A DNA stretch of 64,000 bases from Leptobrachium leishanense (GCA_009667805.1 CM019072.1:41236654-41300653), one strand, 5' to 3'. Shown: positions 48,441 through 60,299, numbered from the stretch's first letter. Notes: generated by a model from the sequence alone, not told the origin. Numbers and translations: made by a program.

Positions 48441-48936
48441 TTATGTAAACTGCTAGCAACGTAAACATTTGGACATTTTCATATACATCTTCCCTATATT
48501 GCTCACAAACACATCTCAAACCTGTTTTTTCACAGTGTTTCCTTTTCAACCCCTTCACAGGCATGACATAGTTATTGCAATTGTGCATGCATTATCTAAA
48601 TGCGCTGTAATGATAATTATAGTGCATTTAGACTGTGTATATATGGGTCTGTAGGTTTGTTTGTGTGTGCCTACTTATGTGTGTTGCGTTAACCGGTATT
48701 ATGAAGTGGTTTTCTATAAAACCATGGCTTCCTAACTGTGCCTTTATGTTAACCACTTGGTAGTGAATGGATTTGTAATGTAAAAGAAGTAACATTGACA
48801 TTTTATAAAAGAGAATGGTGCACAAACACCTGTATCTGGAACGCTGGATAAGGAGGTATAGGTGCCTTAATGAATGCTGGTGCTGTATAGTGAATGTGTT
48901 GACGGAGTCAATCCCCAAAACACTCCATCTGAAGGA
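48441..48936. other. Intronic sequence, no gene seen
   Basis: No gene or clear boundary; it leads into the palindrome cluster. Confidence 0.4.
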
Positions 48937-49770
48937 AACAATATGTACGGAGCCCCGACGGTGCCACGCGCAAATCTTTTTGTACTTCGTGCGCGCGAGC
49001 TGCTACCTCGCGCGCACAACCAATTACATTGAGGGAACGTTTAAGCCTTCACGTGCGCACGAGAACATCACGGATGAAGATCTACAGAGACCTCCAGGAG
49101 CTTTAAATGATAAAACTACCACAAGAGCCATGTATCCCATGGAGTTCTTGTTAATCCTACTGCTTTATAGTGTGGAGGGTGTGAGTTCAAATCATAGTCA
49201 CACATATTTGTTTTTATAAATCTCATTTACCTGTCAAGCATCAACATCATGATGATAATTTCATAATACTATCATTATTTTGGTGTTTGCTTTGAAAGGT
49301 ATAATAAAGACACAGGTAAATGAGATGCTTCTATTTTTGGTGGTAAATTTGGTAAAATTTACCTTCCAAAGCAAACACCAAAATAATGATCAAGTATTAT
49401 GAAATTATCATCATTATTTTGGTGCTTGCTTTGGAAGGTGAAATATAGGCAGGTAAATGAGATTTTAAAAATAAAATAAAAATATGTGTCACTATGATCT
49501 GAACTCGCCACCCTCCACACTATAAAGCAGTAGGATTAATATGCAGAGCCACGCAGGAACTCTATGGAATACGTGGCTCTTTTGGTAGTTTTATCATTTA
49601 AAGGTCCTGGAGGTCTCTGGAGGTCTGTGTGCGCACGCATCCGCGATGTACTCGTGCGCACGCGAAGACTTAAACGTTCCCTCAATGTAATTGGTCGTGC
49701 ACGCGAGGTAAAAACAAATTTTGCGCGTGGCACCGCCAGGGCTCCGTAAATATGGAAAGAAAAAACACAT
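48937..49770. repeat. Large palindrome I with nested inner palindrome
   Basis: The arm at 48937-49230 (CGCGCACAACCAATTACATTG, AAATGATAAAACTACC, CACTATAAAGCAGTAGG in complement) returns inverted at 49460-49770. Inside, a further inverted pair surrounds 49225-49445 (TCATCATTATTTTGGTG and CACCAAAATAATGA) with CAGGTAAATGAGAT repeated at arm edges. Arms are perhaps 80-85 percent alike. Frames across it are mirror artefacts. Confidence 0.8.
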
Positions 49771-50690
49771 ACTAAAGCGCAAACTGGAATATGTAACTTT
49801 CCAAAGACAGATAGTATATGCTTATGGTCACACTGTATAACAGTTGTATATACACAGTAGAGAATAGTGATTCCATCGATAAAGTGGCATGTAACACGAT
49901 GTAGTGATGTACGATATATAGAAATACAAACAAAACTTATTATAAGTGATGCATGGAAATAGTCCAGTGTATCTGTGACACAATTTATATTAAAGTCGGT
50001 GAAAACATACGGTGATGTGGTAAGGAACGAGTAAGCCTTCCAAATATACTCGGACGTGGACATTTTATACCTGCACGAGATAATGGTTTATTCATTCCTT
50101 ACCACATCACCAAGTATTCTTCACCGACTTTAATATAAATTGTGTCACAGATACACTGGACTATTTCCATGCATCACTTATAATACGTTTTGTTTGTATT
50201 TCTATATATTGTACATCACTAATCGTGTTACATGCCACTTTATCGATGGAATCACTATTCTCTATTGTTTATATACAACGGCAATTAAAGTGTGACCACT
50301 GTATCTGTCTTTGGAAAGTTACATACCCCACTAGTATTGGTACCAGTTTGCGCTTTAGGCCTGGTTCACACCTGGGCGTTTTGCAGCGCGTTCCTACGTG
50401 CTATAAAACGCTCAAACACTGAAATCCCATTATTTCCTATGGGCATGGTTCACACCTGGGCGTTTAACAGCGCGTAGGAACGTGCTGTAAAACGCCCTAG
50501 ACCCAAAGAAGTACAGGAGCTTCTTTGGGGCGTATTACAGTGCGTTTGCAGCGATAGACTTTAAAAAACGCGCGTACCACGCATGTTTCTAATGGTCAAA
50601 AACGCACGACAAAAAACGCGCGTAAAACGCGCATATGAGATACGCTCAGGTGTGAACCCAGCCTTAGAGTGTGTTTTTCCATTCCATATT
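49740..50690. repeat. Large palindrome II, right arm split by a MITE
   Basis: The left arm 49740-50055 (AACTTTCCAAAGACAGATAG, GATTCCATCGATAAAGTGGC, ACACAATTTATATTAAAGTC) returns inverted at 50075-50690 around a centre near 50065. The right arm is interrupted by the MITE at 50358-50663; sequence on both sides of it (CAGTTTGCGCTTTA, then GTGTGTTTTTCCATTCCATA) matches the uninterrupted left arm. Confidence 0.85.
50358..50663. mobile_element. PIF/Harbinger-like MITE, 306 bp
   Basis: The ends GGCCTGGTTCACACCTGGGC and GCTCAGGTGTGAACCCAGCC are inverted repeats flanked by TTA (50355-50357 and 50664-50666). The interior is rich in AACGCGCG and has an internal repeat of the left end (GGTTCACACCTGGGCGTTT near 50448). 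Inserted in the arm of palindrome II. Confidence 0.9.
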
Positions 50691-51577
50691 GGGCATTTTA
50701 TAGCTTACATGATGTTTATGGCCAAATCTATTGCCGCCATATAACGTACTTTTTTGGGTATAAAGTGAGAATATTTCTCCCTTTACCAATATGTTATACA
50801 TCTCCAAACATGCGTCATCACTTGCACTTTATTTAATGCTCATTCACCCTACCATAGTACTTTCCAACATACCACTTATGCAATTAAAGAAGTATAAATG
50901 CAGTTAATTCAATTGATTCACTCATTCACCCTATTTACTCATTCACTCATTTCCACTCAGTCACAACACAAACAGAATATTTCTGGGAAACTACATTTTA
51001 ATTATTATTATATGTATTTAAATAACACACAGCTTTTTTCAATACTGTTACACACTTCCTTTTCTTCTCTGTTTTTTGTTTCCTTTAAATTCATTCAGAT
51101 ACCATCTTGTATCGGTTTCATTATGTTGTTATTATGTAGTTATTTGTTGTCCCTTTTATTAAATGATAACGTTCTTTTTCTAGTCCATCTAATATCCTGT
51201 TCCATGTATTCACTCATTAAAACTTTGCAGGTGAAATGTAAAATAAATGAATTATTTTTAATAGCTATTCCCAACCCTTGTGAATATGCATTTGAGGTTC
51301 ACTCACTTATATGTCATTTTAATTCATACATTTAATATTGATCTGTAATTTTTAACTACACAGATCTCTCCTATGTGAATTAAAATAATGCCGTGCTTTT
51401 TTAAAAGTTATTTTAAACTTCCAACATCATCTGTATATGGATATCTTTTTTTGTCATATCTTATCCTATTTCACCATTTCTCATTGAGTTGTTAGGCCAG
51501 TTGTGGGTTGATCTCTATCTTGTGTAAGTTAATTTTGGCACCCTAAAATATTCCATTTACCAACAACCAAAAACTAT
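50691..51577. other. AT-rich intron, no gene supported
   Basis: A 145-codon open frame at 50898-51335 has low-complexity hydrophobic composition and no motif; not called as a gene. Confidence 0.5.
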
Positions 51578-51758
51578 CAGGGTTATTCAGAGAGCGTGAA
51601 AAGCAGGAGAATGACCGGAGAATGAAAAATTCTAGGTCAAAATAGCCGATTTGGAAAGTGAGATGAAAGGGAGAATTTTTCTGGTTTGGCTATTTTGACC
51701 TAGAATTTTTCATTCTCCAGTCATTCTCCTGCTTTTCACCGCTCTCTGAATAACCCTG
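51578..51758. mobile_element. 181-bp palindromic MITE, CAGGG family copy 2
   Basis: Nearly identical to 17963-18142. The flanking 3-bp duplication is TAT (51575-51577 and 51759-51761). Same ends, same centre. Confidence 0.9.
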
Positions 51759-52443
51759 TATTTCTGTTTGATACGAATTGAATAAACCATGAATTTACGC
51801 CAATAATGGGCTCAATTTAATTTATGTGGATAAGCATTTACAAATGATTATAATCAATTAGAAAAAGATTCTAATGATTTATCTACAAACGTCACCATTA
51901 ACATCTAAGGGAATTTTTTGTGAATTTTAAATGGACACTGCCACATACATAAAATGCAACTAGATTACTTGCTGCTGTTTTTTTCTTTGTTTGAAGTATT
52001 TAAATGTAAAAAAGAAAAATAAAGTAAGGCTTTGATCTCTTGTTTACTTTTTTGTACTTTTCACATGATGCAACATTTTCTAACAGCTTTGCTTAGTGGC
52101 TCTTGTTAATTTAATCTACATTATCGAACAGATAATGAGGTGGAAGAGAGAATATTTAGATAAGGCAGCAGGGGCTATTGTCCTGCCTCTCCTACCAGAG
52201 ATAAGAGATGGCAGATGAAATATACATGACAGGGATTTTAAAAGAATTCTAATCCACCCCTTGGTGATGTCCTTTGAATACAACCCACACAATACAATGA
52301 TGTGAGTCAGTGATCAAAAAGTAGACTCCATTTTATGCTTGATTCCATACAGTAGGGACAAAGTGATGTAAAGATACTGTGGGGGGGGGCAGTTTAAATC
52401 ACCAAAAAAAATCAGAAAATGGATGCACCTGATGACACATATA
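51759..52443. other. AT-rich intron, no gene seen
   Basis: No gene. A G run near 52381. Confidence 0.4.
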
Positions 52444-52619
52444 CAGGTCTATTCACTAAAGGTGAAAATCAGGAGATTGGCAGGAGAAGAGAACAATCTA
52501 GCCCAAATAATCGATTGGAAAGTGAGATAGAAGGGAGACTTTTTCTGGTTTGGCTATTTTGAAATATAATTTTCACTTCTGCTAATTCTTCTGAGTTTCA
52601 CCTTTAGTGAATAGACCTG
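52444..52619. mobile_element. 176-bp palindromic MITE, diverged relative of the CAGGG family
   Basis: The ends CAGGTCTATTCACTAAAGGT and ACCTTTAGTGAATAGACCTG are perfect inverted repeats. The flanking 3-bp duplication is ATA (52441-52443 and 52620-52622). The centre (GGAAAGTGAGATAGAAGGGA and TTTTTCTGGTTTGGCTATTT) is shared with copies 1 and 2, while the outer ends differ. Confidence 0.85.
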
Positions 52620-52622
52620 ATA

Positions 52623-53371
52623 TAGTAAAATGTTTTCTTAACTAAACAAACAAGAGAAAAACAAAGCATATGTAAGCTATCAGCAACAATAAATAAACTC
52701 AATAAGGACATTTAATTTTTTTTTGGTGGTATTGTCCCTTTAAGTTTTTCTAACAGATTGTAATAATTTGAAAATGCTTATCCAAAGTAATTAAATTGAG
52801 GCCAATGTTATAGAAAAGAAACTAAACCATGGACAATTTAATACATTTCAAGTGTTGCCCAAGGTAATACAAGTTATCAATTATAGCATTATGTTTATTG
52901 TCTTGTCATTTTTTTATTTTTTTATTTAGCTTTCTCTCTGCAAACCAAAATATCAATGTTAAATATATATATATATACACTTTTGTCTACACATCTAACA
53001 AATCCCAACGTATCAAACATATGGTTTCAGGCCTGCCTATCCTGCTATATCTCAGCATACTAATTCTGTCTAAAAGGACTACTCTCATTAATGTGATAGG
53101 ATGATGCCACTATTACACATATATTATGTTATATATTATAAATATTTGCAAGTCTTTTTTAATTAGACGTAAACTTCCCTCAGGCGTCTTATTTGTGGTT
53201 TGTATTATTTTATTCATCTACATATCTTTCTACCCACAACTTTATTCTTATATCCCCCCGTGCTGTCTTTTTTCGTCTAAATTTCTAAAATCAGCTATTG
53301 TTTGATTAGGGGCTAATATTATATTTTAAGTTCATTTTACAGTTTAACAAAGGGTATGGATTGAATCTTAC
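52623..53371. other. Intron next to the upstream NRXN2 exon, no repeat recognised
   Basis: AT-rich, with a short ATATAT run near 52962; no other feature. Confidence 0.45.
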
Positions 53372-53450
53372 CAGGGCTAGGTTCACATTCTTCCAAATCT
53401 TCATCATCACTAGGGCACTCAGCTGAGGCTACTAGAAGGTCATCAGAATT
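53372..53450 (-). CDS. NRXN2: Neurexin-2 penultimate coding exon (79 bp)
   Basis: On the minus strand the acceptor TTTTTTCTCAG (AG at 53452-53451) precedes AATTCTGATGACC, and the donor GTAAGA starts at 53371. The exon reads [20 protein letters not shown] then ECEPSP plus one base, the acidic cysteine-containing segment between the last LNS domain and the stalk, highly conserved in vertebrate neurexins. It is 79 bp, entering in phase 0 and leaving one base (G), which fits both acceptors of the last exon. Too short to be seen as an open frame alone. Confidence 0.93.
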
Positions 53451-54727
53451 CTGAGAAAAAAAATGAGTGTGTATTCGTTATTTTATGTATCACAGTTTAA
53501 CTAAGGCAAATATAACATATAATAATGATGGATGTATTAATGCATTTTAGAGTCTTGATTGTTTCATGATAGTCATAAGTTATATTTATTGCAGTAGCTT
53601 TATGAATGTCAGAGATATATAAGACAAGGAAAATATTATATATGTAGACACTATAAGAAGCTGTTCTGGTTTGGTAAAACTAGTTATGGTAGAAAACAGA
53701 ACGTCTCATTTCAAATATATGAAGACAAAAGTAACGCCGAACAGCTAAAAAAGCTGTCACTCTTCAGTGCCACATTTAAACCATTAAATCCTACGCTGCT
53801 GAGATAAAAAAAAATATTCTATTTATTTTTATTTTTTAACATATTCATGTTTGATATAATTAGAAAGACTTTGATCTTTGGAAAGTCTTGATGTTGCCAC
53901 ACTTTGATCTTTTAATTGACACCTCACTTGACAATGTGGTGTTTATAGTCTGGAATACAGGGGTCCAAACTACCTTTGCCATAGTCATGTTTGGTATCAT
54001 TGGAAAGGCCAGACAGTGACCTGTCCAATGACATCTGACTTAACCTTGTGAGGAATATTGTGATGGAGATACAGGGGTCTAAATTTCCCTTTCCACTTCT
54101 TGCAGCGTAGCAATGCCTTATGTTTTGGTTAAACAGCACATAATAGCATACTGTGTAATCAACTCCATACAAGCTACCAGCATGGGAATTTAGACGGAGA
54201 GTTATTGCAGCAGCATTGCTCTCTTTATAATTTAAATGTGGACTTGTTGCTGCTTTAGATAAAAAAATTAAATATTTTGGGCAGTATTACAAAGCTGGTG
54301 CTAAGTATTTAGTAAAATTTACTTTACTATGATTCAGCGTTTAATAGTTGCTAATGAGCACAAAACTGTGAAACTAAAGTATATATTTGAAGAAAGTAAA
54401 CATCCCACGGTATTTGAGAAGCCGAAGAAAAAAAGTAATAAAGCAGATTATAGGAAACCAGAATATTTAAAAAAGACAGAAGAAAAAAAACTAACATTAT
54501 TCTGAACCCTAGCAATCTCGGCTCTAGGTTATAACGCCTATGACCAAATCATGGGTGGCACAAACCTCTTTACCACACCAAGCAGTTGAACGAAGCACAG
54601 ATATAGAGAGACGGTGCGTCCATAGGGGAGGCAAATCTTGCATGTCAGAGAATGAAGGCCATTCTTTATTAGTATGGGCCATATTGGGGAAACAGATAAA
54701 TGAGCACACATACAAGGAACAAGATAC
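53451..54727. other. NRXN2 upstream intron, with one hairpin repeat
   Basis: At about 53985-54035 the GGTATCATTGGAAAGGCCAG module with a decayed complement is seen, part of an old TTAA-type repeat. The next upstream exon (LNS6 region) was looked for and not seen up to 64000. Confidence 0.5.
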
Positions 54728-55440
54728 TTGGAGCCCTATCACCTCCTTAACGCTAGTGCTAGCATTCACATAAGTGAGCATTAGCGCTAGGATAAAAGAG
54801 GTAATACCGTTATGCCCATGTTACCTCCCAATCGCTAATGGGTTAAAAAATCTGTTAGCGCATCGGTATTTGCGCTTTTTAGCACATGCCTACTGTACTT
54901 TGCACTCCTTATGCTTAACATGTGGAGTGCAAAGAGTAAGCAATCAGTAAATAGCGTTAGGATCACAAAGTCCTAATGCTAATTTCGAAACGCTGCGGCT
55001 GACTAAAGAGTTAGCTACAGCTTAGAGCTGTAGCTAGCTGATTCCGCTTCTGCGGAAACAGTTAGCAGCAGCTGCAAATCCCCCCAAAAAATAATTTACT
55101 CACCTCTCATCACGTGGCAAGAATGGCGGCTCGATCCGCCGCTTCTGGCAGCAGAGTGAGACCAGGGAAAAAAAGTCCCCAGTCTCTTTCAGCGAACCTG
55201 CAGGTCAGCTGAAGCAGCAGCACAAGCCTCTATGGAGTTCTATTGACTCCAAGAGGGGATACTCGCAGTGGCGTGTTAGCGCTGCTCTAAATATCCTGGA
55301 GGGTTAATGGCTGTTACGAGGCTGCTGGATGCAGAGCCTGCCCTGTAATCTGTAAACCAGAGATGCTAAGGGGAAATTTGCAAGTGTAAATTTTTCCCTT
55401 TAGCGTCCTAGTTTTTGCTTATATGAAAGTGCCCTTGCAG
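54728..55440. repeat. Interspersed repeat, CACCTCCTTAACGCTAG family, uninterrupted copy
   Basis: It starts with TATCACCTCCTTAACGCTAG and ends near AAAGTGCCCTTGCA. Internal landmarks are ATGCTTAACATG, GTAAGCAATCAGTAA, TCACCTCTCATCACG, CTATGGAGTTCTATTGACTC and GTAATCTG. The same order is found at 57530-60300 with two extra insertions. A non-coding DNA-transposon-like repeat of about 710 bp. Confidence 0.7.
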
Positions 55441-56165
55441 TCTGAAGAGACATAAGCCAAAAAAACTTTGCAATGCAGAAGGAAACACAAAAAAATTGCA
55501 GACTCAGCTCAGGCAAGCCCGTGTCCCACACAGCAAGGTCCTCAAAGAGTGAGACTGGAAAGTGGCATCAAGATGGCAGCCTTGAAAGAGATCTTAAGAG
55601 AGGGGCAGCACATCTCAGTGAGCAGGGTCGGATTTGCATCTCAGGAGCCTATAAGCTCAGAAATGTTATTATGTTTGGTATCATTGTAAAGAGCAGACTC
55701 TGACCTTCCAAATGACACCTCACTTAACCTTGTGCGGTTTACAATTCAGAAATGTGGGTTCCAAAATCCCCTTGTCTCTCGTCACTGCAGTGCCACGGTC
55801 TAGGTTGTCGAAGAAACAATGGATTGCATCACCAGCTCTACACTTACTGGCAGTGTAAAAGTGAGAAGGTGCTGTGTTAGAAAAAAAATACAAAAATATT
55901 ATTTAATTTGATATTTTATTTTTACATAAATCTAACCTTGTTACACTTGATATCACTGGAAAGATCATATTCTGGCCTATCCAATGATACCTCATTTGTC
56001 CCTCTAGCCCTTAGGACTCCAGAGATACAGTGGTCTAAATTACTGTAAAAATAAAATCCTTTTTTTTTTTTTAAAGAGCAAGGCGCTCTCTTGTTGCAGG
56101 TACCTGTAGGCACATGCCTACTCTGCCTAGTTATAACTCCGGCCCTGGCAGTGAGACTTGCTGTA
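55441..56165. repeat. Two dispersed repeat pieces
   Basis: 55660-55740 carries the GGTATCATTGTAAAGAGCAG hairpin-half; 55790-56160 is the inverted relative of 5630-5930 (GGTTGTCGAAGAAACAATGG, CTACTCTGCCTAGTTATAAC). No gene. Confidence 0.5.
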
Positions 56166-57140
56166 ACACACACATAAGCCTGCCATGTGAGTCAAAGAAG
56201 AAAGGGGCAAAGGAAAGAAGTGGTGGCAAATTAAGCCAAAATAATGTGAAGGAAAATCCTCTCTCCCTCCCATAGAATTGAAGGCACAGTTTCACAAGGC
56301 AAAATAGTAAGAAATCACCTTGTCTGTGCTTATCCTCACCTAATGTGCCACCTCTCCTCTTTGATTGCAAATTCTCAAGCAGGGTCCTCTATACCCCTAT
56401 ATACCCTATATATACTGCATATACAAACCTTAAAAACCCCCACCTATCAGTAAGTCGACTTGTTTATGACAGGCTTTGCAAAATGAGCCTAGTTAAAAAA
56501 GAAAAAACAAAAACCCACAAAGAGCCAACGCATTAACAAAATTAAAAAAAATAATTCAATCAGCTAAACAAAAAGGAATAAAAAATTCATAGAGGAAAAT
56601 AATCCATTGAGACCGATGGCCTTGATGCTTGAGTAACACACTCTAACAGACATTTCCTGATACTGCCACAATTACACAGAACTATGCCCACTAGATAGTT
56701 ACAAAGAACCATGCCCCCTTATATAGTTACACAGAACCCTACCCCTTCACACTCAGTTACCCAAAACCCTGCCCCATACAGTAAAGTAAAGCCCTGCCAC
56801 CCCATACACTTACTCAAAGCAAAGACTATATTACGGGCAGGGTTGCCTTTTCCTAATTTATCATCTACCTCTCATGTTTGTGCTCCCCCATTGTAAAACC
56901 AGTGGCGTAGTGAGTGGGTGCACTTGCAATTGCGAGGGGGGGGGAGCCACAAGCAGGGGCAGACCGATGTGTTTCCCCAATTCGGTGCCGATCTGGGGCT
57001 TGAACCACAACAGGCTGACATCTTCCTTGTCAGTCCTTGCTGTGGGACTGCCCCCTCCCAGCCATGGACGTCATCGCGCATGAGCGATGGTGTCATAAAG
57101 AGGGAGTCCACTGCCCAATACAAGAGATGCTGGGTCCTCC
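56166..57140. other. Non-coding, no gene recognised
   Basis: Includes an A-rich block (56490-56590) and short CCCTGCCCC-type repeats (56680-56800). No supported gene. Confidence 0.4.
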
Positions 57141-57340
57141 ATGTAAGAGGTCTGTTTTGGTGTCATTAGAAAGGCCAAATCCTGGCCTTTCCAATGATAC
57201 AAAAAATGACCAGATAATCTGTGACATTAATAAAAAATGTATTAAAAATAAAATATTTTGCGTTTAATGTAAGAGGTTCTGTTTGGTGTCATTAGAAAGG
57301 CCAGTTCATGGCCTTTCTAATGACACCAAACCTGACCAGG
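57141..57340. repeat. Duplicated hairpin module
   Basis: The pair GTGTCATTAGAAAGGCCA with complement TGGCCTTTCCAATGATAC occurs at 57158-57202 and again at 57276-57328, each preceded by ATGTAAGAGGT(T)CTG(T)TTTGGT. A tandem copy of the hairpin seen in TTAA elements of this window. Confidence 0.75.
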
Positions 57341-57663
57341 TATTTTGTAAAATTAATTAAACAAATGAATAAAAATCATTTTTTTCTTCCAAAAGTGGCA
57401 GTACTGTTCACTTTTCAATAATAAAGTGAATTTTATTGCTCCACAACCTCACCTTCTTATTTCGCACAGTAGCAGTAAGTGTGAAGGGATGGAGCAAGGC
57501 GTTATTGCGCATTTTCATCGAAAACTATCACCTCCTTAACGCTAGCCCTCACATAAATAAGCATTAGCGCTAGGATAATTGAGGTGACAGCATGCTGCAT
57601 AGATCACCTCCCGATCGCTAAAGGGTTTAAAAATCCGTTACCGCATCAGTATTAGCATTTTTA

Positions 57664-59105
57664 TGTATGAAAGATTTTTATTTTAAAGAAACATAGGCAA
57701 TATGATAGACAGCACAATATGAGGGCTGCAAAGGGTCAAAGATATATCAGCGGTAAAACAACACACAAGAAGTCAGCATGAAAATCTTAATAAACGTATC
57801 GAAGACAATATGCCTAAAGAAAAATCAAAGGGGGAAGGGGAGCTCAAAAACTCATCGGAAGGGCCGAGCCAGGCAACCCTATGGAAGTCGAGGGCCATGG
57901 AAGGGGCCGCAAGGCCAGGAGACCTGGAGACAAGAGAATGGCCAGAGCCTAGGTAGCTGTCCTAGCGGCTCACGCAGGGTACATCTGTGTCCTACACAGA
58001 AAAAAAAGGGGGTAAGGGGGACTCTAGTGTAATCCCTAAAACACAGCAGGCAATTCTACAATAGCAAAAACATCAGCACTAAAGACAGAAACAAAACAGA
58101 AATGTCCTCACAAAAAGTGTCACTGAATTTGGGGGGGGGGGCAAGTAAAACCAACATAGTGGTCCTGGAGAGAGGCCCTCAGCCAGGGGTATATGTAAGT
58201 GTCAGAGACACAGGGGCCTCAGTCAGTGTTCAAGAACAGGGGGAGGGGAACAAAGCCCCCAGAGCATCAATTGGGAGGCATTGCAGGGACCAGGTCAGGC
58301 CATCCATGGGAACCACCGCAGAGAGAGCAGATCCACGGTCAGAGGGCAGGACAGGCAGCACATGTGCAGCTCCATCAGCAGCAGTGCAATGTCTACCTCT
58401 CCGGAGGGCCGGAACCAGTCTATGGCCACCAGAGCGCCCCAGCCTGGAGAAGGGAGCAGAGGACCAAAGAGCCCTGCCAGGCCACAGTCGCCCACGACCT
58501 GGACATCCATTGCCGCCACTGTAGGTAAAACCGCCAGGGATCCAGAGCGCTCATCTACAGAGCGCACGGGTGGGCACGGAGCTGCATCTGCCAGTTCGCC
58601 AGGGTCCCGGCCGCATTCAGCCCGATCACCACAGGGTCGCACCTCTGTCAGCTCGGCAACAGGCCCGGCAACGGCTGCCACCTCCAGGGTCACCGCGCAG
58701 CTCCATCCAACCTATCTCCAGTCCTAGATCCACGCTTCTTTAAAGATACCCAGCAACTCGTTCAGGATCGCCCTCATGGGGGGCCGGGAGTCAGTCAGCC
58801 ATCTGTGCAAGGGACCAGAGGTAGGGTGTGTGTGTGATGAAGGCCACAGCCAGAGGAGACAGTACAGGCCGCTGAAATGGCCGTCAGGGAAGGCCGCACT
58901 AATAGGCCGAGGTCTGAAATCAGCTCCGCCGTCAGCTAGGGGACCTGCCACCCGACATAGTACTGGGTTGCCACAGCCAAGGAATGTCAGCCACCAAATG
59001 AGAGTCTCAGAACAGACAGAGGGATGCCAAGAAAGCAGAAATATAAAAGTCAGATAGGGAGCTCAGCAATGTGCTTCCTCTCTCGTCCAGAGTCAGCTCC
59101 GCCTT
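57664..59105 (-). mobile_element. Non-coding retroposon insertion, minus orientation, 1.44 kb
   Basis: Flanked by an 18-bp imperfect duplication, CAGTATTAGCATTTTTTA (57646-57663) and CAGAATTAGCACTTTTTA (59106-59123). On the minus strand an AATAAA signal lies at 57682-57677, about 14 bases before the 3' edge. The body is GC-rich with several short open frames (such as 58693-58295 minus) and no known domain. It could be a 5' part of an L1-like family, a SINE-like element or a processed transcript; the family is not recognised. Confidence 0.65.
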
Positions 59106-59168
59106 CAGAATTAGCACTTTTTAGCGCCAGTTTACTGTACTTTGTATATCCTATGCTTAACATGGGAA

Positions 59169-59766
59169 CAGTGGCACAGTGGCTTCACTAGGGTTGTCAC
59201 CCGGTGTGGTAACTCATGGTGTCACCCCCCCCACGTGTTTTAAGGTTACTTTTTTAAATTCTCTTACGCATAAATCAGAACTCCCATATAACACTGAATG
59301 CTCATACACAGCGCACATTACTGAGAGGTTTATCGGTGAGGAGCTCTGTGATATGCTCACTCACAGGACACACTACTGTGAGTTTTGTTGCTGTGCAGCT
59401 CTGTGATACACTCATACACACAGCACATTACAGTATCACAGAGTTGCACAGCAACAAAACTCACAGTAATGTGTGCTGTGTATGAGCATTCCCGGCGTGC
59501 AGCGGCTGCCTCAGAGTGATAAGAGAAGGCAGCCAAGTGTGTGTGTGTGTGTGTGTGTGTGTAGACTACACTACCCAGTCACTGCCGTTACTACGCCACA
59601 AAGTTAATGTCTCTTCTATATCCTGGAAAGTGCTGGCCTAGGTCTTGCCTACCCAGGACATACTTTAAAATGAGAGAACTCTCAATGTATTTTTTTTAGG
59701 GTGTCACCCTAGGGGTGTTGTCACCCAATTGCAGTCCGCACCCCCCACCCCCTTGTGACACCACTG
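59169..59766. mobile_element. hAT-type MITE, 598 bp, with GT microsatellite
   Basis: The 8-bp duplication CATGGGAA is perfect (59161-59168 and 59767-59774). The ends are CAGTGGCACAGTGGCTTCAC and GTGACACCACTG. A (GT)n run lies at 59538-59562 and an inverted pair around CTCACAGTAATGTGTGCTGT. No coding content. Confidence 0.9.
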
Positions 59767-60299
59767 CATGGGAAGCGTAAAGTGTAAGCAATCAGTAATT
59801 TGCGTTAGCGTTAGGACTAACTACTAACCGCTGCCGCTATCAGAAATGTTTGCTACAGATTAGTGCTTCTGCAGAATCGGCTAGCTGCAGCTGTAAACTC
59901 CCCCAGAAAATCACATGCTCACCTCTCACCCTGCGGCGAGAAAGGCGGCCTGATCCGCTGCTTCTAGCCACCACCAGGAGCAAAGTGAGATTGGGGGACA
60001 AAGTCCGTCTCCTGCGATCACTCTGCCGACTTGCAGGATCTCACGAGAGATCATGTGACCTGGCAGCAGAAGCCTCCATGGAGTCCTATGGACTCGAAGG
60101 AGGGGATGCTCGTGATGGCGCATTAGCGCTGCCCCGAACATTCTGGAGGCTAGCAGCTGCTACGGAGCAGACCGCTGGACTCAGCACCTGCCCCGTAATC
60201 TACAGATATAACGGGGACGCTAAAGGGAGATTTGCGAGCACAAATTTTTACCCTTAGTGTCCCGGTTTTAGTTTAGGGCAGCTGATAGTGCCCTTAAAG

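Larger units (their letters stand above)
29910..53371 (-). other. NRXN2: NRXN2 intron between the last two coding exons (about 23.5 kb)
   Basis: The intron is bounded by GTAAGA (donor, at 53371-53366 on the minus strand) and the ACAG acceptor at 29910. Phases on the two sides match. It is filled with the MITEs, minisatellites and palindromes listed below. No further neurexin exon was recognised inside it. Confidence 0.85.

Noticed and set aside
49130..49205. tRNA-like T-arm (GTGTGAGTTCAAATC) in palindrome I
   Set aside because: No D arm or acceptor stem could be paired, and the T-loop would be too long.
50898..51335. 145-codon open frame as a possible gene
   Set aside because: AT-rich, low-complexity hydrophobic translation without motif or splice context; within the NRXN2 intron.
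58295..58693. Minus-strand 132-codon frame in the retroposon as a gene
   Set aside because: No recognisable domain, and it overlaps several equally long frames in GC-rich sequence.
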